From: Sphingobacterium sp. UBA5670
Lineage (GTDB): Bacteria; Bacteroidota; Bacteroidia; Sphingobacteriales; Sphingobacteriaceae
NCBI RefSeq assembly: GCF_002420705.1
Contig: NZ_DIIM01000003.1
Location: 79,835 to 143,834, forward strand
DNA: 64,000 nt
Direction: 5' to 3'
The notes below the pieces were generated by a model that saw nothing but the letters and a program-made list of their open reading frames with translations, had not been told where the DNA came from and did no database searches. Both the position numbers and the translations under genes were made by a program. Positions 1-8,568 of this stretch are shown piece by piece (position 1 is the stretch's first letter; each line of letters begins with the position of its first letter).

Positions 1-1
1 T

Positions 2-487
2 GTAGTTGGGCGAAAATACACCCTGAGCGTTGGTGTGCAAAAGCAGCAGTTCACGTCGAGCAGCAGCATGCCGGCCTATATCAATCTAGATGCAACACGC
101 GTCATTGAAAAGGAGATCGCCGGGAAAACTTATTTTTTTATTGCCCTGTCCTTTAAAGACCCAGCTAAAATTGCTAATTATTACATGTATACCTTATCCA
201 TTAATGGGAAGGAATTTCGGTTTGCCAGTGCAGAAAGCGATCAGTTTAACGACGGACTTGAGGTAACACATTATATTTCGGATCTGGAACGGAGCCTATC
301 CTCTGGTGACAAGATCACTGTACGCCGCTATTGTGTAGATGTGGGAACCTACAATTATTGGAATGGCTACCAAAGTACAAACTTATCGACGGCTGCTCCC
401 GGGAATCCCAAGTCTAATATTTCCAATAACGCCTTGGGCTATTTTTCGGTAGCAACGGTGAAGGAGTATAAATTGGCTATTCCATAA
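2..487 (+). CDS. DUF4249-family lipoprotein, C-terminal fragment (5' end outside window)
   Basis: The reading frame is open from base 2 with no in-frame stop, so the gene begins before the window; the GTG at 35 is only an internal codon. The C-terminal pattern, an Asn-Pro/Ser-Asn-Ile stretch followed by a short segment reading ALGYFSVATV, is what I associate with DUF4249 proteins of Bacteroidota. These are outer-membrane lipoproteins usually encoded beside a TonB-dependent receptor, so the receptor is expected to the left of the window. The function of the family is not established. The family call rests on the C-terminal motif only. No terminator is evident before the convergent gene that ends 17 bases downstream. 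Confidence 0.7.
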   Translation, partial: VVGRKYTLSVGVQKQQFTSSSSMPAYINLDATRVIEKEIAGKTYFFIALSFKDPAKIANYYMYTLSINGKEFRFASAESDQFNDGLEVTHYISDLERSLSSGDKITVRRYCVDVGTYNYWNGYQSTNLSTAAPGNPKSNISNNALGYFSVATVKEYKLAIP

Positions 488-503
488 AGATATGACAACT
501 TTA

Positions 504-1574
504 TTAATCACGATTGTCACTTTCTTCCTCTTTTCCTTCAGCAATCATCTCATTAACATCGGCCATATCTCCAGCTTCCAAATGTTCGATATCCTCCGCC
601 TGCTCTTCGGAGTATCGATCGATAAAAAATGTACAGCCCATTGGAAAATGATCGGACCCCACCGATGGATAGATAAACAGCTTATCGATAAATACGGTTG
701 GACTATGAAACAATAGATCCAGGGGCACTCTGAAAAACCAATAATTGGCATGAAAGGTGGAAAGAATACCCCGACCAATACGAGCATCGATCAATTGACT
801 CGTTTTCTTAAACAAGAGGGACGATTTTGCCCAAGCCACATTATTAAAATCGCCCGTGACAACCACAGGCATTTTATAATCCCGAACCCGTTTGGCCACA
901 CTGAGCAGATCACCATCCCTTTCTTTGGAATTCTCTTCTTCCGTCGGGCTTGGCGGCGGCGGATGAACGGCAAAAAAGATAAAACGATGTCCATCGGCGG
1001 TTTCCAACTCCGCTTCAATACTGGGAATATCATCGGCTACAAAATAATGCACCTCACATTTTTTGATCTTCAGGTTAGTATAAAAATGCATGCCGTAGGT
1101 ATTGTCCAGGGTCACCTTCTCAAAATTAGGATAATCCTTTTCCAGCACACGTAAGGCTTTTTCCCAAGTCGCATCACTTTCCATGGTCAAAAAAATATGC
1201 GGCTGTTCTTTTTGAATCAGTTCAATAAAGCGATGATACGCCGTATTGAATTGCAGCACATTACAAGAGATTACCTTGATGCTATCGGATGCATCCTTGC
1301 CCTTTTCATATTTTTCCTGCCGCCAAAATTTGGTATAGCGTATCAATATATAGGCATGGTAGACAATCAGAGCCGACTGTACGCCCTGAAGTCCCCATAT
1401 CCATGAATTATCCCCCACAAGATAAAAACCCAATGCCAATGCCGGCACCTGAAATACCAGCAGTTGCAATTTGACAAATTCAGCTACCCGAAAGATCCAG
1501 TGCTGGCTCTGGATAAAGGGTAATACACTCAGTACAATTAATAGTCCTGAGAACACCATATAGAAAATCAGCAT
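504..1574 (-). CDS. Membrane-anchored endonuclease/exonuclease/phosphatase (EEP) family hydrolase
   Basis: 356 residues. The first ~85 residues are hydrophobic with two or three probable membrane spans, followed by a cytosol- or periplasm-facing EEP-fold domain. Visible catalytic signatures are the acidic Glu in FLTMESD (about residue 132), the GDFNN motif (general metal and phosphate binding) and the terminal SDHFP motif, with an HPPPPSP loop between them. Members of the DNase I-like fold hydrolyse phosphodiesters or phosphomonoesters; membrane-anchored forms are common in Bacteroidota and their substrate is unknown. The tail after about residue 320 is acidic (Glu/Asp rich) and outside the catalytic fold. 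ATG start at 1574. It is convergent with the DUF4249 gene and the next gene upstream is an MscS channel in the same orientation. Confidence 0.85.
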   Translation of the reverse strand: MLIFYMVFSGLLIVLSVLPFIQSQHWIFRVAEFVKLQLLVFQVPALALGFYLVGDNSWIWGLQGVQSALIVYHAYILIRYTKFWRQEKYEKGKDASDSIKVISCNVLQFNTAYHRFIELIQKEQPHIFLTMESDATWEKALRVLEKDYPNFEKVTLDNTYGMHFYTNLKIKKCEVHYFVADDIPSIEAELETADGHRFIFFAVHPPPPSPTEEENSKERDGDLLSVAKRVRDYKMPVVVTGDFNNVAWAKSSLLFKKTSQLIDARIGRGILSTFHANYWFFRVPLDLLFHSPTVFIDKLFIYPSVGSDHFPMGCTFFIDRYSEEQAEDIEHLEAGDMADVNEMIAEGKEEESDNRD

Positions 1575-1652
1575 ATCGCTAGCGCTAACATTTTAAACAA
1601 ACTTAAACAAATTACACCTATTTTCAACAGACCATCATTTATCGGGTGCTTC

Positions 1653-2744
1653 TTAGCCATTCAATTTCTTTTCTGAACCTTCCTGATAATCCACCCGTGT
1701 TCTGGCTAATGCGTTGGGGAAATTCGTGTGGATATACGCAATCATCTGTTCGCGCACATAGCAACGCAGGTCAAAAGCCTGCCCTGAATTGCGGCAGCTC
1801 ATCAGGCATCGGATCTCCATGGTTCGCTCTTTAAAATCTGTCACCTGCAATACATTTACTTTTCCATCCCAAAGCGGATGACCAGTGAGCAATGTCGTGA
1901 GTTTATCGCGCAATTGCTGCACTGGTACGGTAAAGTCGGTATAGATAAATACAGTACCCAATATCTCTGATGTAGTGCGCGTCCAATTCTGGAAAGGCTT
2001 TTCAATAAAATATGTAATTGGCAATACCAAACGGCGTTTGTCCCAGATATTCACGACAACATAGGTCAGATTGATTTCCTCTACACGTCCCCATTCCCCT
2101 TCGACAACCAATACATCATCCATACGGATGGGCTGCGTAAAAGCGATCTGAAAACCGGCGAGCAGGTTTCCCAAAGATTTCTGTGCTGCAAAACCGATAA
2201 TTATGCCACCTACCCCCACGCCCGTGAGCAGCCCCGCACCGATCTTTTGCATGCTATCAAAACTGAGTAGGATGATTGCCAAGGAAATTACGATGATCAG
2301 GGTGACCACCACTTTTCGGATAAAGACAATTTGTGTCCGGATCTTCCGTTCCCGCAGGTTATTTTCCTTGTTGATATCAAAACGATGGTAGAGGTAGTCT
2401 TCAAAAACCTTGATCCCCTGTATCAGCACAATGGCAAAAAAACTGACCAGCAAAAGTTCATTGGTTTTACTGACCACGCGAAGCGTCCGTTCGTTAAATT
2501 GGGCAAACGGCAATAAGCTGTTAAATACAATCAATGGGATAAATATACTCAGCACACGGTTAAACCGTCTAACAAAGGAACGGAACAAGCTGTAAGACTC
2601 CTGCTGAATGGCCTGTCGACGTAAAAGCGGAATAAAAATCAGTTTGATCAGGAAACCAATTAAAAATGAAAATAGAATTAATGCAATATTCCAGAGCCAT
2701 GCCGGCCATTTCTGTGAAAGTTGAATTAATGTTTCGTTCATCAT
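1653..2744 (-). CDS. MscS-family mechanosensitive ion channel
   Basis: Small-conductance mechanosensitive channel of the inner membrane, which opens under membrane tension to release solutes. Three or four membrane spans lie in the N-terminal half; the pore helix and beta domain follow in the typical order, seen as a Gly/Ala-rich stretch (LLTGVGVGGIIIGFAAQKSL) and then DDVLVVEGEWGRVEEI and VLPITYF. I place the start at ATG 2744 (MMNETLIQL), giving 363 residues; the frame is open upstream to 2924, but that extension is poor as a membrane-protein start. The gene is monocistronic with a long AT-rich upstream region. The exact start is the only real uncertainty. Confidence 0.9.
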   Translation of the reverse strand: MMNETLIQLSQKWPAWLWNIALILFSFLIGFLIKLIFIPLLRRQAIQQESYSLFRSFVRRFNRVLSIFIPLIVFNSLLPFAQFNERTLRVVSKTNELLLVSFFAIVLIQGIKVFEDYLYHRFDINKENNLRERKIRTQIVFIRKVVVTLIIVISLAIILLSFDSMQKIGAGLLTGVGVGGIIIGFAAQKSLGNLLAGFQIAFTQPIRMDDVLVVEGEWGRVEEINLTYVVVNIWDKRRLVLPITYFIEKPFQNWTRTTSEILGTVFIYTDFTVPVQQLRDKLTTLLTGHPLWDGKVNVLQVTDFKERTMEIRCLMSCRNSGQAFDLRCYVREQMIAYIHTNFPNALARTRVDYQEGSEKKLNG

Positions 2745-3145
2745 GCTATTCTTTCTTTTGTTTAAGATTTGTTTCCTATTTAAAGTATAACTGCTAAGAA
2801 GACCTAACGTTTGTTTTATTTTCAGAAAGATTGGTCTAATAAACAGCGAAGAATAAGGCCATGCACTTTGCTTAGCACCCATGAGCATTGATCCCGCTAT
2901 AAAAAAAGATACGAACAATACCAAAAATCAAGAATTTTTCAAAATTAAAATTGAAAAACACATTATTACACAACAATACAAAGCGATAAAAACAAAAAAA
3001 ACAATATTACCAGATATAAAAGGAAAAATAAAATGAAAAAAAACAGCAATTACACATTAAAAACAAAATAAATAGAAGTAAAAACAAGTAAAAAATCAAA
3101 TAAAATAGATTTTTATCAAAAAAATATAAATAAAAACAGATTAAT
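2745..3145. other. AT-rich intergenic region upstream of the MscS gene
   Basis: About 400 bases without a supported gene. The minus-strand frame of the MscS gene stays open to 2924, but the rest is a very A-rich tract (about 2940-3145) with poly-A runs and no ORF. It separates two divergent transcription units, MscS to the left and the small-RNA/gldLM region to the right. I see no clear -7/-33 promoter for MscS in it. Confidence 0.6.
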
Positions 3146-3176
3146 TTTGCGAAAACAGTGAAAAACCCTATATTTA
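3146..3176 (+). promoter_or_regulatory. Bacteroidota-type promoter (TTTG-N19-TATATTTA)
   Basis: TTTG at 3146-3149 and TATATTTA at 3169-3176, separated by 19 bases, match the phylum sigma-ABfr consensus (TTTG / TAnnTTTG) at all but the last base. Transcription would start near 3182, some 60 bases before an intrinsic terminator and about 220 bases before gldL. Confidence 0.6.
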
Positions 3177-3208
3177 CGACACCTTATTAGGTTTATAATT
3201 GGTTATTT

Positions 3209-3244
3209 AAAGGTTTTCATCTCCCCGATTGAAAACCTTTTTTT
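3209..3244 (+). terminator. Intrinsic terminator or attenuator upstream of gldL
   Basis: A perfect 10-bp stem (AAAGGTTTTC at 3209-3218 pairing with GAAAACCTTT at 3231-3240) with a 12-base loop, followed directly by a T run. There is no plus-strand ORF between the promoter at 3146-3176 and this hairpin, so it either ends a short RNA of about 60-65 nt or attenuates transcription into gldL. Confidence 0.7.
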
Positions 3245-3404
3245 ATATTTTCATATTTCAAGACCGAAAGATATGCGGCTTAAAGGTATTCTCCGTTTAT
3301 AAAGAAGTTTAAAGATGAGGAACATCGAACTTTCCAAAAAAATTAAACCAAAAACATAGATAAACAACAATTAGCAAAAAAAAGACAATTCTAGATGGCT
3401 GAAT

Positions 3405-4181
3405 GTGGCCATATCCTGGGGAGCGAGTATCGTTATCATTGGGGTACTGTTTAAAATCCTCCATATTGGTGGTACAACGGCCAATTATATGATCGGAATC
3501 GGTTTAGGCGTAGAAGCCTTCCTTTTCTTTCTAATGGGCTTTAATCCCCCTCCTGCAGAACCAGACTGGACACGTGTCTATCCTGAATTGGACGACAATT
3601 TCAACGGTGAGCTGCCACAGCGAGGAAAAGCAGCGATAGCACAGCCTACAGGACCATCAGCCACAACTGCTTTGGATAAAATGTTTGCCGATGCCAATAT
3701 TGAGCCTGCTAGCATTGAAAATCTTGGCCGTGGCCTACGCGATTTTAGCGAGAAGGTATCTGCCATCAACAAGCTCTCTGATGTTTCCTTAGCAACAGAA
3801 GAGTTTACCAATAAACTAAGAACAGCAACTTCCAAATTTGACAACCTGAGCCTAGCTTTTGAAAAAGCGTCTGAAAATCTGGTCGCCATGTCGAATACCT
3901 CGGGTGATACGTCCAACTACCACGAACAGGTAAAAAGTCTGACAACCAACCTAAGCCAGTTAAATGCCATGTATGAACGCGAATTGCGCGATTCGGCATC
4001 ACATTTACAGTCGATGAACAAGTTTTATGAGAACCTCAGCTTTACCATGCAAAACTTCAATGAATCGCTGGATGACTCCAAAGCATTTAAAGATGAAGTG
4101 GGCAAGCTTGCGAAAAACCTTAATGCCTTGAATGCCATTTATGGCAATATGTTGAGCGCGATGAATCAACCGCGTGTGTAA
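3405..4181 (+). CDS. gldL: GldL-like inner-membrane motor subunit
   Basis: 258 residues from GTG 3405. GldL with GldM forms the proton-driven motor of gliding and the type 9 secretion system. Two N-terminal membrane helices are visible, about residues 4-20 (with the Lys and His of LFKILH) and 27-43 (with the buried Glu of GVEAFLFF), the charged residues associated with proton coupling. A cytoplasmic low-complexity and coiled-coil region follows. Start: the frame opens only at a TAG at 3372-3374, and the upstream codons read KDNSRWLN, which resembles normal GldL N-termini, yet no ATG is in frame; GTG 3405 removes only those few residues. gldM follows 30 bases later. gldK and gldN, the usual neighbours, are absent. 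Confidence 0.85.
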   Translation: MAISWGASIVIIGVLFKILHIGGTTANYMIGIGLGVEAFLFFLMGFNPPPAEPDWTRVYPELDDNFNGELPQRGKAAIAQPTGPSATTALDKMFADANIEPASIENLGRGLRDFSEKVSAINKLSDVSLATEEFTNKLRTATSKFDNLSLAFEKASENLVAMSNTSGDTSNYHEQVKSLTTNLSQLNAMYERELRDSASHLQSMNKFYENLSFTMQNFNESLDDSKAFKDEVGKLAKNLNALNAIYGNMLSAMNQPRV

Positions 4182-4211
4182 TTAATTCTTGTATTACTTA
4201 AATCAAAAACA

Positions 4212-5747
4212 ATGGCATTAGGAAGAGAAACTCCAAGGCAAAGGATGATTGGCATCCTCTATCTGGTCTTGCTCGCCTTATTGGCGCTCAATGTACCGGA
4301 TTCCATCTTGGATGCATTCAAAAATATCAACAACAGTCTCGAAACATCCAAATCGAATGTGAGCACAGCCGTTCAACAGCTCTTCGCCGCGTTCGAAAAC
4401 ACCAAACTAAAAGAAGAACCCGCACGTGCCAAGCCAATCTATGACAAGGCTAAAAAAGCACAGGCTATTATTGGCGAGCTCAACCAATATATTGCTTCAT
4501 TAAAAGAAGAATTTGTCAAACAAGGTGGCGGATACGACGAAGAAAAGGGTGATCTGGCCCAACGTGAAAACGAGGATATTTCCCCAAATCTCATGATCAA
4601 CGAGAAAAAGGGAACCCTCTTAAAAGACAAGATCAATTCGACACGCACAAAATTGCTGGCCCTTCTCACACCTGAAGAACAAAAGATGGTATCTTTTTCT
4701 CTAGAAGCAAAAGATCCGGAGAAAGCTGTCAATGGCAAGAAATCCTGGGAAGAGATCAATTTTGGCAGTGGCACACCTTTGACCGCAGCCATGACCATTT
4801 TGACCAAAATACAAACCGACGCGCAAAATGCGGAGTCCGATGTAGTCAAACTTATCTTAGGTAAAATGGACCAAGCGGTCGTCAACCTGGACAAATTTGC
4901 CGCGGTTGCCGTTGCACCGACTTCGTACTTAGTCCAAGGCCAGCCCTACAAAGCAGAGGTATTCCTAACCGCTTCAGATTCTAAATCTGAGCCAGCAATT
5001 TCAGTTAATGGTTCATCGTTACAAGTCGTAGATGGAAAAGGTGTTTACTCCGTTAATACCAGCCGGGAAGGAATTTATACCTGGTCCGGTGTGATCAAAG
5101 TCAAACAGACCGATGGATCGTATAAGGAATATCGTACCCCTGTACAGACCTACCAAGTTGCGCGTCCTTCGGCCGTGGTATCACCAGACAAGATGAACGT
5201 TTTATATATAGGTGTAAACAATCCTATTTCAGTATCCGCTCCGGGGACACCGACAGATAAAGTCCGTGTCAGCATGAGCGGTGGTAGTATTTCCAGCGCC
5301 GGTGGAGGTAAGTATAACGTGAAGGTAAGTTCGCCGGGCACAGCACGTATCTCAGTTTCGGCGGAGGTAGCCCCAGGAAAGACACAGACCTTGAGTTCGA
5401 CAGAATTCCGTGTGAAACGTATTCCAGATCCGATTGCCAAATTTGCGGGCAAAACAGGTGGATCAATGGCTACCGTAGCACTTAAAGCCCAGAATGCATT
5501 ATTTGCTAAACTGGATAACTTTGACTTTGACGCTACTTTCAGGGTCACCAAGTTTACGATGATCATTGCCAAGCCTCGGGCAGATGCAATTGTATTATCA
5601 ACTTCGGGCGGCCAATTAAGCTCAAGCATGTCATCAGCCCTCAATGGTATTGTACCAGGCACACGCGTGATCTTTGACAATATTGTCGCAGTAGGACCTG
5701 ATGGAACATCCAGACAGCTTAACGCAGTTGCATTAACAGCAAATTAA
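4212..5747 (+). CDS. gldM: GldM-like periplasmic motor subunit
   Basis: 511 residues, close to the usual length of GldM/PorM. A short cytoplasmic N-terminus is followed by one membrane helix (about residues 12-28, Leu-rich), a helical periplasmic domain to about residue 220, and a chain of beta-domains to the C-terminus, the architecture that transmits torque from GldL to the outer-membrane GldK/GldN ring. Typical sequence marks are RETPRQRMIGILYLVLLALL near the start and an end in AVGPDGTSRQLN. Encoded 30 bases after gldL and closed by a strong terminator, so the unit is gldL-gldM only. No outer-membrane partner is encoded here; it must be elsewhere, or this is a dedicated second motor. Confidence 0.9.
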   Translation: MALGRETPRQRMIGILYLVLLALLALNVPDSILDAFKNINNSLETSKSNVSTAVQQLFAAFENTKLKEEPARAKPIYDKAKKAQAIIGELNQYIASLKEEFVKQGGGYDEEKGDLAQRENEDISPNLMINEKKGTLLKDKINSTRTKLLALLTPEEQKMVSFSLEAKDPEKAVNGKKSWEEINFGSGTPLTAAMTILTKIQTDAQNAESDVVKLILGKMDQAVVNLDKFAAVAVAPTSYLVQGQPYKAEVFLTASDSKSEPAISVNGSSLQVVDGKGVYSVNTSREGIYTWSGVIKVKQTDGSYKEYRTPVQTYQVARPSAVVSPDKMNVLYIGVNNPISVSAPGTPTDKVRVSMSGGSISSAGGGKYNVKVSSPGTARISVSAEVAPGKTQTLSSTEFRVKRIPDPIAKFAGKTGGSMATVALKAQNALFAKLDNFDFDATFRVTKFTMIIAKPRADAIVLSTSGGQLSSSMSSALNGIVPGTRVIFDNIVAVGPDGTSRQLNAVALTAN

Positions 5748-5763
5748 TAAAATCCTATATCTA

Positions 5764-5805
5764 CCCAAAAAACAAAAGCCCCTGCAGGGGCTTTTGTTTT
5801 TTGGG
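5764..5805 (+). terminator. Perfect 42-bp palindromic terminator after gldM
   Basis: CCCAAAAAACAAAAGCCCC (5764-5782) pairs with its exact reverse complement at 5787-5805 around a TGCA loop. The A tract on one side and T tract on the other allow termination in both directions. It ends the gldLM unit 17 bases after the stop codon. Confidence 0.85.
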
Positions 5806-5930
5806 TCATTCAACTCCTATTGACCAACGTCGCCCTCGCAGCAATCAACTAAGCAAATACTTTCATCGATTTTAAAATAAATCATTATATTTAATAAGCT
5901 ATAGTTAAAAACAAATAAAAAAAATACGAT

Positions 5931-7100
5931 TTGACACCTATTGAGGAGAAAACAATACAAGACGCTTTTTCAAAAGTTCAAGATTTTTATAGGCAATATG
6001 GTCGCACCCCTGTTCGCCGTGAAATGGAAAATATCAATACAATTGCCCGGCGCCATTTTGGTACCTGGAACAATTTTATACTTGCGACAGGTCTTCAACC
6101 CAATGTAAACAAGACACCCGAACAGGTCAGACTCGAACTTTTGGCATTATTAAAGAAATTCTACAACGAGCATAGCCGCATACCTATGCGGAGGGAGTTT
6201 TCATCACGAACAGGAAGCATCGTTAAATATTTCGGTTCATGGAACAAATTTATTGCGGCAGGAGGTTTTGCTCCCAATGACCGTCGGATTCCATCTATTG
6301 GCAAACTTAAAAATTCACTGGTCAAATTTTATATCAAACACCATCGCTCTCCGACGGTCTCAGATTGTCTCCATAAAAACGGACTATATAACGATCGGTC
6401 ATACTTTACCCATTTTAAAGTCACTACATGGGCAGACGTGTTGGAATATGCAGGTCTGAACGCCTATTTTCGAATAACCACCATGACGGAGTCCGAGGCT
6501 AAAGAAAAAGTCGTCAAGCTGATCAAAAAACATCAGATTAAATATTACAAAGACTACATGCGTATCAAACCGGACAATTATCCATCAGTCTGGTACCTCA
6601 AAGAAAAATTCGGATGGAATAATTTATGTTATTTGGCCGGTACCAAAATTCCGGTAACCAAATTCAGCATACAAGACCATTACCTGAGTCTAGCGAAAGA
6701 ACTAAAGCGGCCACCGACAACCAAGGAACTTGAATCCAAAATGAAGGTCAGTGTAGGGGCAATGACCTGGAAAACAGGCATCCCGCTAAATAAATTTTTG
6801 CAATCCCTAGGTCTGAAGCCTGCACACCAGTCACCCCATCAGTGCAAACTGAGTAAAAAGGAGCTAGCCGATCTCTATAAACGTAAAAGTATCGAACATG
6901 GCTTTGCTAACGGCATGCCTCGCTCAAAACTACGCGAACTTACAGGCTTTTCCAGGGAAGTTTACGAAAGGCGTTTTTTTAATATTAACGGACTACGCCT
7001 GGCTTGCGGATTTGAACTGATTCCTGCATATTGCAAGGCATATTCAGAAGCGGAGCTCAGCAATATGCTCAAAAAACCGAAATACGCAAAAAAACGTTAA
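5931..7100 (+). CDS. Protein made of homing-endonuclease-associated (HNH-associated) repeats, no nuclease domain
   Basis: 389 residues, start TTG 5931 (only three sense codons separate it from an upstream in-frame TAA; no ATG nearby). The protein is built of five or more units of about 45-55 residues with the pattern 'L..FY..HgR.P.rref......i...FGsWn.fi.a.Gl.P', clearest at residues ~10-58 and ~65-106 and looser in the remainder. This is the repeat found next to HNH domains in some homing and phage endonucleases and presumed to bind DNA. No HNH, GIY-YIG or LAGLIDADG motif is visible. It is basic and lacks a signal peptide or membrane segment, so a cytoplasmic DNA-binding role is inferred. It is monocistronic, between the gldLM terminator and a region of short repeats. 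Confidence 0.75.
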   Translation: MTPIEEKTIQDAFSKVQDFYRQYGRTPVRREMENINTIARRHFGTWNNFILATGLQPNVNKTPEQVRLELLALLKKFYNEHSRIPMRREFSSRTGSIVKYFGSWNKFIAAGGFAPNDRRIPSIGKLKNSLVKFYIKHHRSPTVSDCLHKNGLYNDRSYFTHFKVTTWADVLEYAGLNAYFRITTMTESEAKEKVVKLIKKHQIKYYKDYMRIKPDNYPSVWYLKEKFGWNNLCYLAGTKIPVTKFSIQDHYLSLAKELKRPPTTKELESKMKVSVGAMTWKTGIPLNKFLQSLGLKPAHQSPHQCKLSKKELADLYKRKSIEHGFANGMPRSKLRELTGFSREVYERRFFNINGLRLACGFELIPAYCKAYSEAELSNMLKKPKYAKKR

Positions 7101-7470
7101 GGGCACCTGATTTTAAAGGTATAGGCACCTGCTTAAGCAGATGCCTAACTTCTATTTCTTGCTGAACATACGGAATTTAACAACCGGCTCAACAAAAAGC
7201 TGACGAGTATTCATACAAGCGCTGTCAATGCAGGTGCCTATCCGCCAGCTCCTCCTCGCTATGATCGAAAATCTGATAATTCAAGTAACAGAACTCCAAC
7301 GAAGTGCGAAAAACAGTTAGCTGTTGGTTTTCCCGGTCTGTAGACAACTAGGTCTTGCTTGCTTGTATTTTCACTTAATTTAGGAGGCATCTGACTAGAA
7401 GTTAGTTTTTTCGGATAATAGTGTTAATAGTTAAGAACAAAATCCTATTTTAGCTTTAAACTAATTTAAC
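7101..7470. repeat. Intergenic region with a 26-bp palindrome and five GGCAYCTG motifs
   Basis: The octamer GGCACCTG or GGCATCTG occurs at 7102-7109, 7124-7131, 7386-7393 and, inverted, at 7139-7146 and 7231-7238. Two of these copies form an almost perfect 26-bp palindrome (7122-7147, one mismatch) centred on TTAA. No ORF or T-run terminator is present. The palindrome lies 22 bases after the stop of the repeat protein. Confidence 0.6.
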
Positions 7471-8568
7471 ATGCGCTTTACTTTAAAAATATCTTTTTTA
7501 TTTCTGTTATTAGAATTTATCTCAAATACTATTATAGGACAAACAAATAGTATTCTAAAAAATCGGATTTTCTCAGCAGATAGTATTCAATTATTGCAAA
7601 GAGGTGAGATATCCGATCTCCAAACTAACTTTCATTTAAAACCGAACATCCTTCTTATGTCGCCATCTCAATTCGCGGATGGAATCTTTATGAAACATAA
7701 TGGAGATTTAAAACGTTTTTTCATTAAGGATAATAAAAACGTTTTATCTATTTTAAATACACCAAATTTTGAATTGGTCACACAAAAGATTCCAGATCAA
7801 TATCCGATAGGGGTGATTATCGGTCAATCTTCTCAAAACATTTTTTATGTATCTCCTAAAGACAAGGGTGCAAGATTCTGCCAGTTCAATATCAATGATG
7901 GAACTTATAAGATCATAACCATAAAAGATTTTACGGTTTTCGCAATTGCTGAAATACCGAATGACAATGATTATGTTTTAGTATGTGGCGTAAAAAAATA
8001 CAAGGACATAAATAAGTTAGGTTTTTTTAAAGTTGATATAAATAACAATCGTATTGTTGATGAAAAGCACATTATTACTCTTAAGCATTCACCACGTGGA
8101 GATCTAAGTACGTATTCAGGTACTTTTTATACAATGCAAAACCGTTTATTTTTTAATTTTGATTTAAAATCTGGAATTTTTGAATTCGATCATTTAGGAA
8201 CATATATTAGAGAAATTAAAACTGTTGATACTTTTACATTTAAAAAAGAAGATGAAACCATCGATTGTACTAAACCAGCTTTTGGTTATCAAGAACTTAT
8301 AAGAAGTGGAGAAGATCTTTTTGTTAGAACGAATCTTAACAACTCTAAAGAAAGATACATCGTTTTCGATAAATATGACCTAGTGAAAGGTGTTTATAAG
8401 GAAAGTGTTAAAATCTTTTATCGATCTTTACCTCATAATTTTAAATACCGAAGGGTTATGGGAACATACAGCGATGTCGAAGGAAATTTCCATATATTAA
8501 TGAGCAAAGATAATGGTTACGAAAATGGAAAGTATTTTCAAGTCTATATTCCTTCATTTACACTATAA
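7471..8568 (+). CDS. AT-rich secreted protein of unknown function, possible beta-propeller
   Basis: 365 residues with a cleavable signal peptide (about residues 1-23, hydrophobic core FLFLLLEFISNTII, then GQTNS). The mature part has alternating beta-strand-like segments with recurring aromatic and Gly/Asp turns and short 'FxF' blades, which suggests a six-bladed propeller of the kind annotated TolB-like in Bacteroidota; I cannot see a decisive motif. Base composition is visibly poorer in G+C than flanking housekeeping genes, consistent with recent acquisition. It stands alone, with no adjacent gene in an operon. Could also be an orphan surface lipoprotein relative without the Cys. Confidence 0.6.
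   Translation: MRFTLKISFLFLLLEFISNTIIGQTNSILKNRIFSADSIQLLQRGEISDLQTNFHLKPNILLMSPSQFADGIFMKHNGDLKRFFIKDNKNVLSILNTPNFELVTQKIPDQYPIGVIIGQSSQNIFYVSPKDKGARFCQFNINDGTYKIITIKDFTVFAIAEIPNDNDYVLVCGVKKYKDINKLGFFKVDINNNRIVDEKHIITLKHSPRGDLSTYSGTFYTMQNRLFFNFDLKSGIFEFDHLGTYIREIKTVDTFTFKKEDETIDCTKPAFGYQELIRSGEDLFVRTNLNNSKERYIVFDKYDLVKGVYKESVKIFYRSLPHNFKYRRVMGTYSDVEGNFHILMSKDNGYENGKYFQVYIPSFTL

Noticed and set aside
492..716. Plus-strand ORF over the EEP hydrolase 3' end
   Set aside because: Antisense to a conserved gene with catalytic motifs; no features of its own.
2745..2924. Upstream extension of the MscS gene
   Set aside because: The extra 60 residues are an awkward mix of hydrophobic and basic segments; ATG at 2744 gives a standard MscS start.
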